Shown here: piece by piece, positions 46,493 to 57,500 of the stretch
How positions within the stretch are numbered: position 1 is the first letter of the stretch
How the letters are laid out: the number at the start of each line of letters is the position of its first letter
Origin: Dendrophyllia cribrosa
Taxonomy: Eukaryota > Cnidaria > Anthozoa > Scleractinia > Dendrophylliidae
Direction of reading: 5' to 3'
Length of the DNA stretch: 64,000 nt
Assembly (NCBI GenBank): GCA_024195265.1
Contig: JAJLRJ010000004.1
Coordinates: forward strand, 981,125-1,045,124
The notes under the pieces: generated by a model
What the model saw: only the letters and a program-made list of their open reading frames with translations
Database searches by the model: none
Told to the model about the DNA's origin: nothing
Translations under genes and position numbers: made by a program

Positions 46493-49221
46493 GGGACCAG
46501 GTCTGCCTGGGGGGCTAGCTTGCGAAAGCGGTCCATCTGAAAACGAGAGAGGGAATCCGCGATTTTATTCTGTTTGCCTGGGATGTGCTTGACCCTCAGG
46601 TAGAAGTTGTACTGTAGGGTTAGGAGGGTGAGATGGCGAACAAGGTCCATAACCCTGGGAATGCGGGATCGCTTGGAGTTCACGACGCTGACGACTGACT
46701 CATTGTCACAATAAAAAACTATGCGCTTATTCGAGAACTCCCCTCCCCATAAATGACATGCTACTACCAAAGCAAATAATTCTTGCCAGGCAATGCTAAT
46801 GCCAGGAGCAGTGAGCTGGTGGTGAGCTTCCCACTGACCCTGGAACCATTTAGAACCTAGGGTCCCCCCATACCCAATTGTGCCTGAAGCATCGGTGTAG
46901 AGTTCCAGGGAGTCAGAGTCCACCCAGGATGTAGAGAGGAAAAACCCAGCCCCGTTCCAGGTCTGAATGAACTGTTGCCACATAGTTAGATCTTTAAAGA
47001 ATCCAGTACCCAGCTTAATATGATGATGTGGCTTAGAAATCTTGCGGGTAAGCTCAATCATCCGTTGTAGAAAAGGTCTCCCAGGGGGAATAACTTTGCA
47101 TGCAAAGTTCAAAGTCCCAATGAGAGACTGCAACTCTTTTAGGGTGCAGGTCTTTTTTGTCTGAAATAGGGCAAGTGAAGCCTGGATCCGTTCAACCTTA
47201 TCTGCCGGAAGCCGAGCTTCCATTCGGACAGTGTCGAGGATAATGCCCATAAACTCCAGGGTGGTGCATGGGCCTTCAGTTTTGTTGGTGGCAATGGGGA
47301 TACCCAAATTCCTAAAGGTCAAAAGCATGCTTGACAGGCTCTGTTGGCATGGCAAACTAAATGGGGGTGAGGATGAACGTGGTTCGATAATCAGGAAATC
47401 ATCAAGGATATGGCAGACATAGGAAATGAAGCACTTATGGAGGAGGATCCATTCTATCGCATCGGATAATAAATTGAACAGAAAGGGAGCACTTCTTAAA
47501 CCAAAAGGGAGAACCTTGTCATAGTAGTAACTGCCCTCCCACTGCATTCCGAATAGCTCGTAATCAGAAGGCCGGAGAGGAATAAGGCGGAAAGCAGATT
47601 CAATATCTGTCTTTGCAAGGAAACACCCCTGACCAAGGCTCAAGATCCCCTCGATTGCATTATCAATTGTAATATACTGAAGGCTAAAATCCTCTTTAGA
47701 AATTGAGGCGTTGATACTGGTCTCACCGGATTTAGGGAAGGACAAATGAAAGATTGTTCGGAACTTAGTAGAGTGCTTCTTGGGAACCAAGCCAAGGGGT
47801 GATACCTGAAAATTGGGCAATGGTGGGCTTTTGAAAGGGCCTGCAACTCGCCCCAAGGCCACCTCCTTGGATAGGTTTTCCGAAACAATAAGGGGCTGCG
47901 CAAGGGCAGTGGGCAGATTCCTAGAGAATCGAGTAATGCGTCTCCCAGTAAACCCCACATCAGCCCCATACCGAAGGGTACTACATAGTTTTGAGACCAG
48001 TTCACGATTAGGATGATCTGATAATATTTCCTCGAGCCTTTGTACATTAATAGGGGTGGGGAGGGGCCCAACACCATCTTCACTTTCTACGAGAGGAGCT
48101 TGATTGTGAGGAGCTTGAGTGGGAGTTGCTACGGTCGCTATCTCTATCCCTGCCCTGTTCTCGCTCCTGCTGCGGCCTGGAGCTGGAGGGACAGTCACAC
48201 CCTGGGTGGGTCCGCTGCATCGGTAACAGACATGCCTGAAATGGCAGGGGTCTCTGGAACATGTGCCGTTTTTGTTGAATAAGTTGCATGTGCCTCCGTT
48301 TGCGCCCCCGGTTTTAGAGACACTGCGCTGGGGTCCATAGGAAAAAAGTGGATACTCATCCTGGAGTACCCCGGGGGACACAGTAAAAATGGTTAACCAT
48401 AGCTGGGTGTCAATTACGGACCAATTGATAGACTTATTACCGCCAGCTTTTTGGCGAAATTTAAAATCGTATATGGCCCAGCCTAGCCCTTTGTGGACGC
48501 GAGCTGCGTACCTAATTAAACTAAGATATTGCAGGAGTTCCTGTGATCGTGTTGGGTACTTGTAGGTCAGCACGCTCATATAGCAAGTGAATGCGGTTGT
48601 CCACTGCTCAATATTTGTGATTGAAGTGGATGCCGAGGGCTTCGATTTTCTTGATACCTTTACCACCGAATTATCTAAGGATAACACGAGGTTATCCTCG
48701 TCGTCATACAGCGATAAGTTCTTGGGTAGTAACTTGGATAAATCAAAAAACTCACCAGCCTGTATGTCTTTTATGTACTGCGCCGGGATGTCCTGGAAGG
48801 GTGCGGCGGAGCTTACGGCAACAGCGTTTGTGCTTGACATTGGGAGCAGTTGTTGAGGGGTGGAGCGCTCGTTGGAGGAGGCTTGTAGGGCATTTACGGC
48901 TGCCTTAGCCGCTTCGCTGGCTATTTCCCGGGTAGATTGCTGGACGGTGGCCTCGATGAGCTCCTGTATTCGCGCCATCTGGTCGTTCGTGAAGATTTGC
49001 CTCTGGGCTTGGGGGCGTTCTGTTGTTTCGGTCGCTTCACTGCGGGATGCTGTGTTTAGGTCACGAAGCCGGCGTTCAAGCGTTTTACGAACCCCGGTCG
49101 ACGGGATCCCGTGCTGTAGGCAGAGGGATCTAAGGTCAGCGAGAGACAGAGCTCCATAAACGGTAGGATCAATGTTCGTATCTGTTGGGCGAGAAGTCAA
49201 ACGGTGAGTTCTTGTCGGCAT
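46459..49221 (-). CDS. Gag-like / reverse transcriptase / RNase H polyprotein of the Ngaro element
   Basis: 920 aa from the ATG at 49221; upstream codons open only with GTG. In order: a SAP-like motif (LSLADLRSLCLQHGIPSTG), a long Gag-like region, a CCCH-type cysteine cluster (CNLFNKNGTCSRDPCHFRHVC), reverse transcriptase with FRTIFHLS, FLAKTDIESAFRLIPL and HILDDFLII (the catalytic DD), and RNase H with LYTDASGTIGYG and FYCDNESVV. The end HIPGKQNKIADSLSR is typical of DIRS-type RNase H. The reading frame is uninterrupted. RT and RNase H copy the element's RNA into DNA. Confidence 0.92.
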   Translation of the reverse strand: MPTRTHRLTSRPTDTNIDPTVYGALSLADLRSLCLQHGIPSTGVRKTLERRLRDLNTASRSEATETTERPQAQRQIFTNDQMARIQELIEATVQQSTREIASEAAKAAVNALQASSNERSTPQQLLPMSSTNAVAVSSAAPFQDIPAQYIKDIQAGEFFDLSKLLPKNLSLYDDEDNLVLSLDNSVVKVSRKSKPSASTSITNIEQWTTAFTCYMSVLTYKYPTRSQELLQYLSLIRYAARVHKGLGWAIYDFKFRQKAGGNKSINWSVIDTQLWLTIFTVSPGVLQDEYPLFSYGPQRSVSKTGGANGGTCNLFNKNGTCSRDPCHFRHVCYRCSGPTQGVTVPPAPGRSRSENRAGIEIATVATPTQAPHNQAPLVESEDGVGPLPTPINVQRLEEILSDHPNRELVSKLCSTLRYGADVGFTGRRITRFSRNLPTALAQPLIVSENLSKEVALGRVAGPFKSPPLPNFQVSPLGLVPKKHSTKFRTIFHLSFPKSGETSINASISKEDFSLQYITIDNAIEGILSLGQGCFLAKTDIESAFRLIPLRPSDYELFGMQWEGSYYYDKVLPFGLRSAPFLFNLLSDAIEWILLHKCFISYVCHILDDFLIIEPRSSSPPFSLPCQQSLSSMLLTFRNLGIPIATNKTEGPCTTLEFMGIILDTVRMEARLPADKVERIQASLALFQTKKTCTLKELQSLIGTLNFACKVIPPGRPFLQRMIELTRKISKPHHHIKLGTGFFKDLTMWQQFIQTWNGAGFFLSTSWVDSDSLELYTDASGTIGYGGTLGSKWFQGQWEAHHQLTAPGISIAWQELFALVVACHLWGGEFSNKRIVFYCDNESVVSVVNSKRSRIPRVMDLVRHLTLLTLQYNFYLRVKHIPGKQNKIADSLSRFQMDRFRKLAPQADLVPCPVPTPLLEI

Positions 49222-49387
49222 TGTTATATGCAGAAAATAGTCTGTCAAGGAGTTCGCCACACAGAGGTCAGAGAACCGCGCCAGGGGACGATCCCAGTAC
49301 CAATAGAAGTAGTTTGTGAGCTCTTGAGGTGAAAAAATTCCGGATTTCGAGTGATTATTTGGAAAACAAATTGCTTGTGTGCTAGCC

Positions 49388-49640
49388 GAAAGTTGCTTGC
49401 GTGCTAGCCGCCAAGGAATGGGTAAATTTGAGACTCACGATCAATGCATGTAGGAGATTGATAGTGAGATAAGAACCGGTTTAAACACGCAAAGCTTACG
49501 ATATGCGTGACTAAGGCACGGAATCATCTGAACTTTAGACCATGAAACCCTACCCGTGTCTTATTACATATCACACACCTTACATGTGATCTCTCAAGGT
49601 TGTCACATTAACTTAAATTTATGTTGGCATAAATTGGTCT
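49388..49640. repeat. Split direct repeat A, terminal copy
   Basis: Direct copy of 44751-45003. A short extra duplicate of TGCTAGCCGAAAGTTGCTTG-like sequence lies just inside it at about 49374-49396. Confidence 0.9.
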
Positions 49641-49914
49641 AAAATGATACCGTAACATAACTGGCAAGGACAAATATAGATTATTGCACTTAGCTCCTTT
49701 GTAGCTCCTTTCTAGTTCATCTTAGAGATCGTTATATATGAACTTCACTCAATCAGGTTTAAATACTGAGGCAACATTTCCTGTGCTTTCACGGTTTTAC
49801 TAGTCACTGATTTCAGTTTCATGGCAACAGGCTAACATTTTTTTCCACAAGGTCGATCGGGTGCTGGGTGGGGCCTCTTACCTTTGAGTCCAATTGTTAG
49901 GTTTTTTGATCGCC

Positions 49915-50490
49915 GATGGCTTATTTGCTCGCCCGCTCGACTATATAGAGAGGCACTGCTAGCCACATTGCTCGGTTCTCATTACTTTCACTCGCTCGCC
50001 GCTCGAATCGCTGATCGCGTATTTGCTCTCCCGCTCGACTATCCAGAGAGGGACTGCTAGCAGTCTACCGAGCCCTCGGTTCGCATTACTTTCACTCGCT
50101 CGCCACTCGGATCGCCGATCGCGTATTTGCTCTCCCGCTCAACTATCCAGAGAGGGACTGCTAGCAGTCTATCGAGCCCTCGGTTCGCATTACTTTCACT
50201 CGCTCGCCGCTCGGATCGCCGATCGCGTATTTGCTCACCCGCTCGACTATCCAGAGAGGGACTGCTAGCAGTCAACCGAGCCCTCGGTTCGCATTACTTT
50301 CGCCCGGTCGCCGCTCGGTTGATCGCCGATCGCGTATTTGCTCACCCGCTCGACTATCCAGAGAGGGACTGCTAGCCGTCTACTGAGCCCTCGGTTCGCA
50401 TTACCTTCACTCGCTCGCTGCTTGGATCGCCGATCGCGTATTTGCTCTCCCGCTCGACTATACAGAGAGGGACTGCTCTAGCAGTCTAGA
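49915..50490. repeat. 104-bp tandem array, about 5.5 units
   Basis: Units contain TCGCCGATCGCGTATTTGCT, then CCCGCTCGACTATCCAGAGA and an inverted GCTAGCAGTC. Unit length is 104-108 bp. Overlapping open frames through it repeat the same residues and are not credible genes. Confidence 0.92.
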
Positions 50491-50615
50491 TTTTTTCTTG
50501 ATGTTTCTGAAACTATTTTTCGTTAGCTTTTTTGCTAAGTGGGTATTTTTGCGTCTTTTACTTCATTTGCATTGGTAATCGCAAAGATCCGCGACACCAA
50601 GAAACCTGTCAATTG

Positions 50616-51691
50616 TAGCCTGTGAACAGGTTTCTTTTGGGGAATTGGGTTAGGTTAAAATCGGCGAGCGAAGCGAGCAGAGCGCGGATTGGGGAAAAGG
50701 GAAGGGGCGGCGAAGCCCGTGGACACGCCTCTGATGCTGCCGTTCCATGATACCAGAGTCTGGTATCATGAGCTGATTGGTCAGATCACTTGGTGTTGAC
50801 AGGTATGCGGTGATTGACGACACATGTTGACATCTCAAATGCCTGGCGCCCTAAATTTGCATAATTATTCCATTTGCTGGCTCAAATGATAAAATAAAAA
50901 AACTCGGGACTCGTCGCATGCAATTTTCATATCTCGATTTTGAGAAAGCTTTGAGCAATTCGTTGCAACATTTTTCGCATATACCGAGACTTAGAGAAGA
51001 GCAAAAGCTGTGTCTAAAGTCTGTGGCAAAAAAAGCAAGATGTTTTTTGGAATTTTGCCGACTGGATTTACAAAACAGCAACCATGCTGCAGATTTATCT
51101 GTTGGATGCCAAATCAAACGCCATTACAAAACAACGGAGGTTTATCCTAGCTCCACTGAGACACACTACTCAACTACAGAACTTACTAAGGAGCTAAAAA
51201 TTATTGCAATAATCCATGATTTCATAGCAGTGGAATTATAGACTACGGATTTTTGAGACTCGGATCTAAGATGCCCATTACCGTGTGGCCGGAAACACTA
51301 TAATCCGCCGAGATCAAAAGGTCAATGTCATCGAAGAGAACAAATTCATAACTGTAATCTAAAGGCGCAATTCTCTCTGAAGTCTTACTTGGAAAGCTTT
51401 ATACTTTAGGCTTTTTTAACGCTTTTTTGCGAAGAGTGGGAGTTGTGTTTAGCCTGTCTATTTTTATACTACTACCGATGCATTCAACCGAATAAAAACA
51501 TGACAACTTGTTGACATCTTAATTAACTTGTTGACAATATAATAACAGGATAATTACTAATCCGGATCCGACATCAAAGGCGAGTCCACAGGCTTCCCCG
51601 CCCCTTCCCTCTTCCCTTGTCCGAGCTCGGCTCGCTTCGCTCGCCGATTTTAACCTAACCCAATTCCCCCAAAAGAAGCCTGTTCAGGCTA
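50616..51691. mobile_element. DNA transposon with 8-bp target duplication (hAT-like), non-autonomous
   Basis: GTCAATTG lies at 50608-50615 and 51692-51699. The ends TAGCCTG...CAGG form terminal inverted repeats of about 110-120 bp that share GGGTTAGGTTAAAATCGGCG. No transposase is present; an 8-bp duplication fits hAT or P elements. The interior carries a helicase-like fragment. Confidence 0.8.
50918..51241 (+). pseudogene. RecQ-helicase-like N-terminal fragment captured in the transposon
   Basis: 107 codons. The first 50 residues (FEKALSNSLQHF.. then LREEQKLCLKSV) look like the Q-motif region of the RecQ-like helicases that are abundant in cnidarian genomes. The Walker A that should follow is absent and the frame soon ends. 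Probably a truncated relic of the autonomous partner or of captured host DNA. Recognition is by remembered pattern and moderate. Confidence 0.45.
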
Positions 51692-51699
51692 GTCAATTG

Positions 51700-52920
51700 T
51701 TATGATCAATTACTTAACAGTGGAGACATAATGTTAAATATCTGACTACAAGCCAGTTCGAAATAAATATACGTTTTTAGTAATGCGAGAGATGGGTTCG
51801 TTTTACGGATTTCAGCACCAAAGCGGAGATTTAAAGAATTTCCAAGCACAGTAGTCGCCGGAGGGACTTAAAGGTAAAACAAATTACGTTTTTCGATGGG
51901 AATTTATCTTGATATCAATCTGTGATTGACTTTTTGTTTGTGATCTCGTTAGTTTTGGAGAATTGTTTTTAAACGTGTAGCTTAAATTCAGTTGTATTAA
52001 TTTCTTGAATTTCATCGAAGACACGGCTCGGCCTCGATGCGCGCTTTGCGTTTTGCTTTTAAACATAAACTAATGGAGATTTGAATAAAATTTTTCGAAA
52101 GAAGATTGTGCTGTCCATTTTTATGTGTTTGTTCATTCTTACATAGATTGAAAAGCGATTTTATGTAAACAAAACAAGACTTAGATTTTATACTCGCGTC
52201 GCCTTATGCAAATATGTTTGTGTATTTTTGCAATTTTGATTTCCAAATCAGTTTCTCGGGCATTTTGTGACAAGCAACGAGTGTATTTTATTCGGAAAAT
52301 AGTCGTAATAGTTATTCTAGACGGAGAAAAAGTTGTTTTTGTGAACTTTTGTACGGTCTAAATGTACTGTGCAGACGGTCGGGTAACATGCTTAAGCTTA
52401 CTGTTTTTGAGAATTGCTAAAATTGAAAAATAGCCCGGTCGTCAATCTTAATTCCGACCTTTCACCTAAGTTAGTTTCATCTTAGTTAAGCTTGTTCAGA
52501 GGGTCTTCAAAGGACAACGCTGTTAGGCCAAGCCTAACTATATACATTACAATACAACCTAATACAATACAATACAACGTAACACTACCTAACACAATAC
52601 ATCACAATACAGGTTGTATTTTAACATCTTTAATATAGTCTTAAAGGTTATATATATTATACATTTTGCAGCAAGGGCATATTTATTTGCTTGATTTTCC
52701 TTTACATGCTACGTTAATTTTCAACTTTCAACTTAGAGACATTTCAGTTGTTTAACCGTGAAATATGTTATGGAGTAATACTTTCTACTACACCCCAAAT
52801 CTTTTGTTATCTTTTGTCTGTTTTGGTATAATAGTCACTGACTACTAAATTTTCACTAAGGTGCAGGATTCGCAGAAAACTAGTTTAATGAAATGGAAAT
52901 AATATTTCTATCTCATTGAA
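51700..52920. other. Stretch with no recognised gene
   Basis: AT-rich. An (AATAC)n-like run lies at about 52540-52615. No exon or element boundary that I can defend. Confidence 0.45.
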
Positions 52921-52924
52921 TAAC

Positions 52925-53372
52925 AATACATTGTAATTGTAAATCGTAAATCTTTATTTAAACACGGTAAAATCATCAGGAAATTCCTAACCTAGCTAGC
53001 TAACCTAACTATCCTAAACAAATTACAAAGCTAACTACAACTAATCTAAATAAACCTGTTTTTCATGAATGCCGTGTGTAGTTTACATTAAAAATTCAGA
53101 TAAGCTGATCGTTTAAATTGACCTAGAGATTCCATTTCTCTCATATGACAGGGTAGGCTGTTCCAGAGAACTGCTCCGCTATAACTAAAGCTGTTTTTCA
53201 TGTAATTAGTTCGTGGGAACGGGACGACTAGTTTGTTATCAGAGTCCCTCAGGGAATAGCGCATTTCATTTCGTTTAACAAATTTAGAGTAAAGGTATTC
53301 AGGAACAAGACCATTGTCAGTATCGTGCTTCGTTCTAAAAAAAAGCTGAATTAATTTTCTGCAATCCTGCAC
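52925..53372 (-). pseudogene. LINE (CR1/L2-type) reverse-transcriptase C-terminal fragment
   Basis: A 94-codon frame with the pattern seen at the end of CR1/L2 ORF2 proteins: YSLRDSDNKLVVPFPRTNY, then SFSYSGAVLWNSLP and a closing FK-rich helix. It is 5'-truncated, as is usual for LINE copies, with a short 3' tail toward 52925. Confidence 0.75.
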
Positions 53373-53976
53373 CTCACTCTAAACTTTTGAGTTTGTTTCA
53401 CGGGTTAAGCCATAGGACTATAATAACGAACGTATTAGCATGCTAGCTTTTAACCTTAAGTACAGTGCTAAAATTATGTTTTAGTTTTCTAGTTTCCTAG
53501 TAGTGTAAATTAAAAGCAAAAGTTTCACGGAGGATTGCACAAACTATCCATACTAAAGTAAGTCAAACAATTTCGTGTCCAAGAACATTAAAAACCTAGA
53601 GCGAAGAGGACGTTTCTATTTGAATTCAAGGAGCCACATTAGTTGTCGAGATTAAATAGTTCTATAAAACTTCATTAAAATTAGTAAAGTTAAAAAGTTT
53701 CTAGTAATCGCGTTCGAAGAACGCAATCCTAATTTCGTGTTGCAGACAAATTTGAGATTTTTTGGTAGACGGTCTTCCAAATGGCCGCCCCTATTGGTTT
53801 TTTCAGGGGCTCATTTCCGCCGGAAATTCCTTCGAACGCGTCTCCATAAGCTGTGATTACTGCTAGTATATAAAATATTAATTAAGCGGCTATAATAATT
53901 AAGGCTGTGCACACCAAATAAATTGATAAATTACTAGTCGCCTGCTTAGCTTGGAGTGACATACTTTTTCATATTA

Positions 53977-54369
53977 TGGCCCTGTCACACTATTGCGTAT
54001 CGTACAGTTGGCGTATGCCAGCGTATGAAAAATATCACTCATACGCTGGTATATGCTGTCATACGCTAGGGGTACGTTAGGCGTAGGTTGTATACGTTTC
54101 AAGCACGGTCGCATACGGTGGCATACGCTGGCATACGGCGACTCAGAAAAAAATTTAAGCATGCTTAAAAATTTTGTGCGTATTCGGACGTATGGTTTAT
54201 ACGCTAAGCAAACGATAGGCATACGCTGAATACGCGAGAGTTACGCTAGAGGTACGTTACTCATAGGTCTAGTACGCTGGTCATTTTGTGCGTATGAAAA
54301 TTATTTTATGAATTTTCATACCGGCGCAACTCATACGTTTCTCTCATACGCAATAGTGTGACAGGACCT
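53977..54369. mobile_element. Full-length MITE with TTA target duplication
   Basis: TTA at 53974-53976 and 54370-54372. The ends TGGCCCTGTCACACTATTGC and its near complement enclose dense (A)TACGC / GCGTAT words in both orientations. Same family as the partial copy at 43539. Confidence 0.85.
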
Positions 54370-54560
54370 TTACATCCTCCCTATTAGTGAAACTCCTTTT
54401 TAAGGCCTCTGTATTTAGCTCAGCGAGCTTGTCAAAATTCTACCCCACTACTAAAACTTTAACAGCGATTTTACAAACTAAACATCTAATAATATAACTA
54501 AGATGTCAAACTCATGAAATGTTAAAGTTTTCCGGCTTTTTGGTCATCATTTGTTTTATT

Positions 54561-57500
54561 TCAAGCGTACCATGCAAAAACATCAGCACATGTCTGACCA
54601 CTGTTATCTTCCTCGCCACAATCTATTAAGTCTGCTCCAAACCAAATTTGAAACTCTTGCCCAGTGGACACAAACATTGGAGAGGGAAGGTCGTCGAACA
54701 CAAGTTCACTTGCGTTAACATTTGCACCATCAATTTTATATGAGTAATGTACACAACCAGGTCCACTTTTTCTGTATTTTGCGAGCGGTAGAGCCCTCTT
54801 GTTCGGGTACGTTATGACAGTTGCAAGTGTCATATCCTCATAATCCTTAAACGTACAGCCCCAGTAGGATGCAGGTTGGTCATTCGCACACTTTAATGAC
54901 CCGTTCTGGTAAACAAGTTTAAATGTGTAGATGAGCCCGCTTTGTGAGATGTCGAAAGCTCCGTATAAGTTATCACGAGCTCCAAAGCAGACGGAGTCAT
55001 CGTTGATCTTCTTCCAATTCTCTGCAAAAAATTTCTTCGTGAATTAATATTGAAAGTTCATTCCAGCACTTATTATTACTTGAAGAAAAGCATATCGGCA
55101 GATTGGAAATGGGTAAAGATGAGAGGGCGGTCGGGGAAGGGAAGGGAGCGGGGGGTGGGGATTTTGGTTTGTGTTGTGTGTATGGGGTGAAGCGGTATGA
55201 CTTTTAGGGGCATTGTTCCAAGATACTGTAGTGTGGAAGCCGTGACCTAATTTGTTCAGGTTTTTCTGACCACACTTATGGTGATGTTTGACATATCAAC
55301 AAGGCAACGGAAAATAAAAACGTAAAAGCTAAAGACAAAAACAATGAAGTAAACGAGTAAAGTATATAATTACAGAAAATTGAATTGACGCTGATGACGC
55401 AAACATTAAAGAAAATAAGAGCACAGCAGGTAATAGCTGCATACATGGACATGAAAATTTTCAGGCCGGGTGGTTCAACGAAGACGGACTGAATATGGCT
55501 AAAGAAAACCACTCGAAGAAGCCGCGCTATGGACGAAAAGGGCAGTCTGTACTGTGGAAGAAATTATTAAAAGAGGAATTAAGAGGTGATTAGTTTTTTG
55601 GAGCAACGCTTCCTTGTTGCAATATCATATATAGATTTCACGCGTTCGAGGAAACCTGTCATTCGAGATAAAAGTTCTTTTGATTTGCAAAGTCAGATAT
55701 AGTCATGTCTAGCTAGAAGGAAACAAAGATTGATTTGTCTCTGGTGTTTTAAAGAATCTGGTCTCAACCCAAGTGCAACAGTGTTTTCTATAGGGTAATT
55801 TTCGGTAATAATTTTATAAAGTTTAACCTCACAGTTTGTTTCTCACGCCATCTTCTAGTAAAGTTCAATTTATAGTAGAGCTCTTTGGCCGCGAAGGAGG
55901 CCCATTATAACGTTTTCATGTTTTGCTTTTCAAACCAAAGAAAATAATGTTTCTTTTTATAAACTGTGAGTCAGACAAAGTTCTGTGTTCATTTTTAATT
56001 AGTAAGTTTGCTTATTTTTGGTTTTTGATCCTTTGTAAGTTTATGTATAAACAAGACTGATTTGCATTATGCAAATTGCCTCGCGGAAGATGTGTGTATC
56101 CAGGAGCCTGGTGTATCCAGGGGTCAATTTAATAAAACTTTTACAAGTGTAATTTACAAGCGTAGCCATTGTTTCAGAGTTTGAAAACAATAGCTACACT
56201 TGTAAATTACAAGTGTAAAAGTTTGATTAAATTGACCTCTGGATAGGATTATTTAGAGAAAGAAATCAGTGAAAACAATAACTCTCTGGAATCGCTCCGA
56301 AATGGCCTCAAACCCCACGCAAACAAAGTAATACGACAGGGAAACATGGTGAGTCATTTTTATTTATATAATTTTTATTCCCTATACTGTTCCTAATAAT
56401 ATGTTCGTTAAATTCCCAGACAAACCTTTATAATTTGCTCTGTTACGCAACACGGCTTCTCACACTAGGAGTTTGGGCTACCTGTGCCAAAATAAATTAT
56501 TTCCACTCGACTTGGAGCTGTCACTTGTGATGTAGTTAACATATATACAGCTGTTTCGAGAAAGGTTAACGTTGTCGGAAAAAAGCGCAAAAGTGCACGC
56601 GACAATCCCGAAAAATAATATGGGATATGATCAATAAATTTCAATAAGTCAAATAAACACGTGAAACCCGCGATGCCTCGTCCGTACAAGGACGATCTTA
56701 GATGGCGGTCCATTGGGATAAATGAATTTTTAGGATATAGCGTGGATGACTACCCACAATACCTTTCTGGATTGTCGCGTGCACTTTTACGTTTTTTTCC
56801 GACAACCTTTCTCGAAACAGGCGGTGAGCTGTATACAGCAAACAAAAACTCGGTTTGTCTTTAATTTTTTTAGTCTGTGGAGACCATTAACACGAATCTA
56901 AACAAACATTAGTTTACGTTATAAACGCTGAAGAATTTTTACTTTGTCAAAAAACACACATGTGGCAGTTCCTTTTATAGATAACTACTGTAGAAAGATC
57001 TCGTTCATTACCGTAACATCCGTAGAGCTCTACTCTCATTGATATGTGGTCTTGCCATTCAACTGGTCTAAAACGAATGTAATGAGCTTTGATCGGTGTG
57101 CTCAGGCTATGATAAACAACTATATCATTGTCGGTGTTTCCGGTGAATTCCTGAATATGGAATAAAAAAACCATAAACCAAATTTTAGGAGTCTATTCTA
57201 TAAAGTCTGACCGGAATTTTAAAAATCCCTATCATTATTTACTCTTTCTACCTCAATAAAGGTATCTTTTGCTATATATAATTTTTTCATTTGTCATTAT
57301 TTTTTGTATTACGTTTAATATTACTTCCTGCAAATAAAGTACTGAGCCGATATTGTTATTTTTTGTGAAGCAGTGAGAAAGATAGTTACCTTTTCCGTGC
57401 TTTGTCCTTTTTCTTTGTAGTACTGAAAGTCCTTTGTATGGTCACTGTACTGCAGCTTGTACTTCTTCACCCACTGCTGGCAACATTTGCCATTTCTCCC

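Larger units (their letters stand above)
43950..49640 (-). mobile_element. Ngaro-type tyrosine-recombinase retrotransposon
   Basis: Read on the minus strand the order is: repeat A (49640-49388), ORFs, repeat B (45422-45004), repeat A again (45003-44751), a 382-bp spacer, repeat B again (44368-43950). This A-ORFs-B-A-B pattern of split direct repeats is diagnostic of Ngaro/PAT-group YR elements. No methyltransferase domain is seen, favouring Ngaro. The two long ORFs are intact, so the copy may be young. Confidence 0.88.

Noticed and set aside
49915..50490. Regular repeats that could suggest a CRISPR-like array
   Set aside because: Units are contiguous tandem copies with no unique spacers, in an animal genome; no cas genes.
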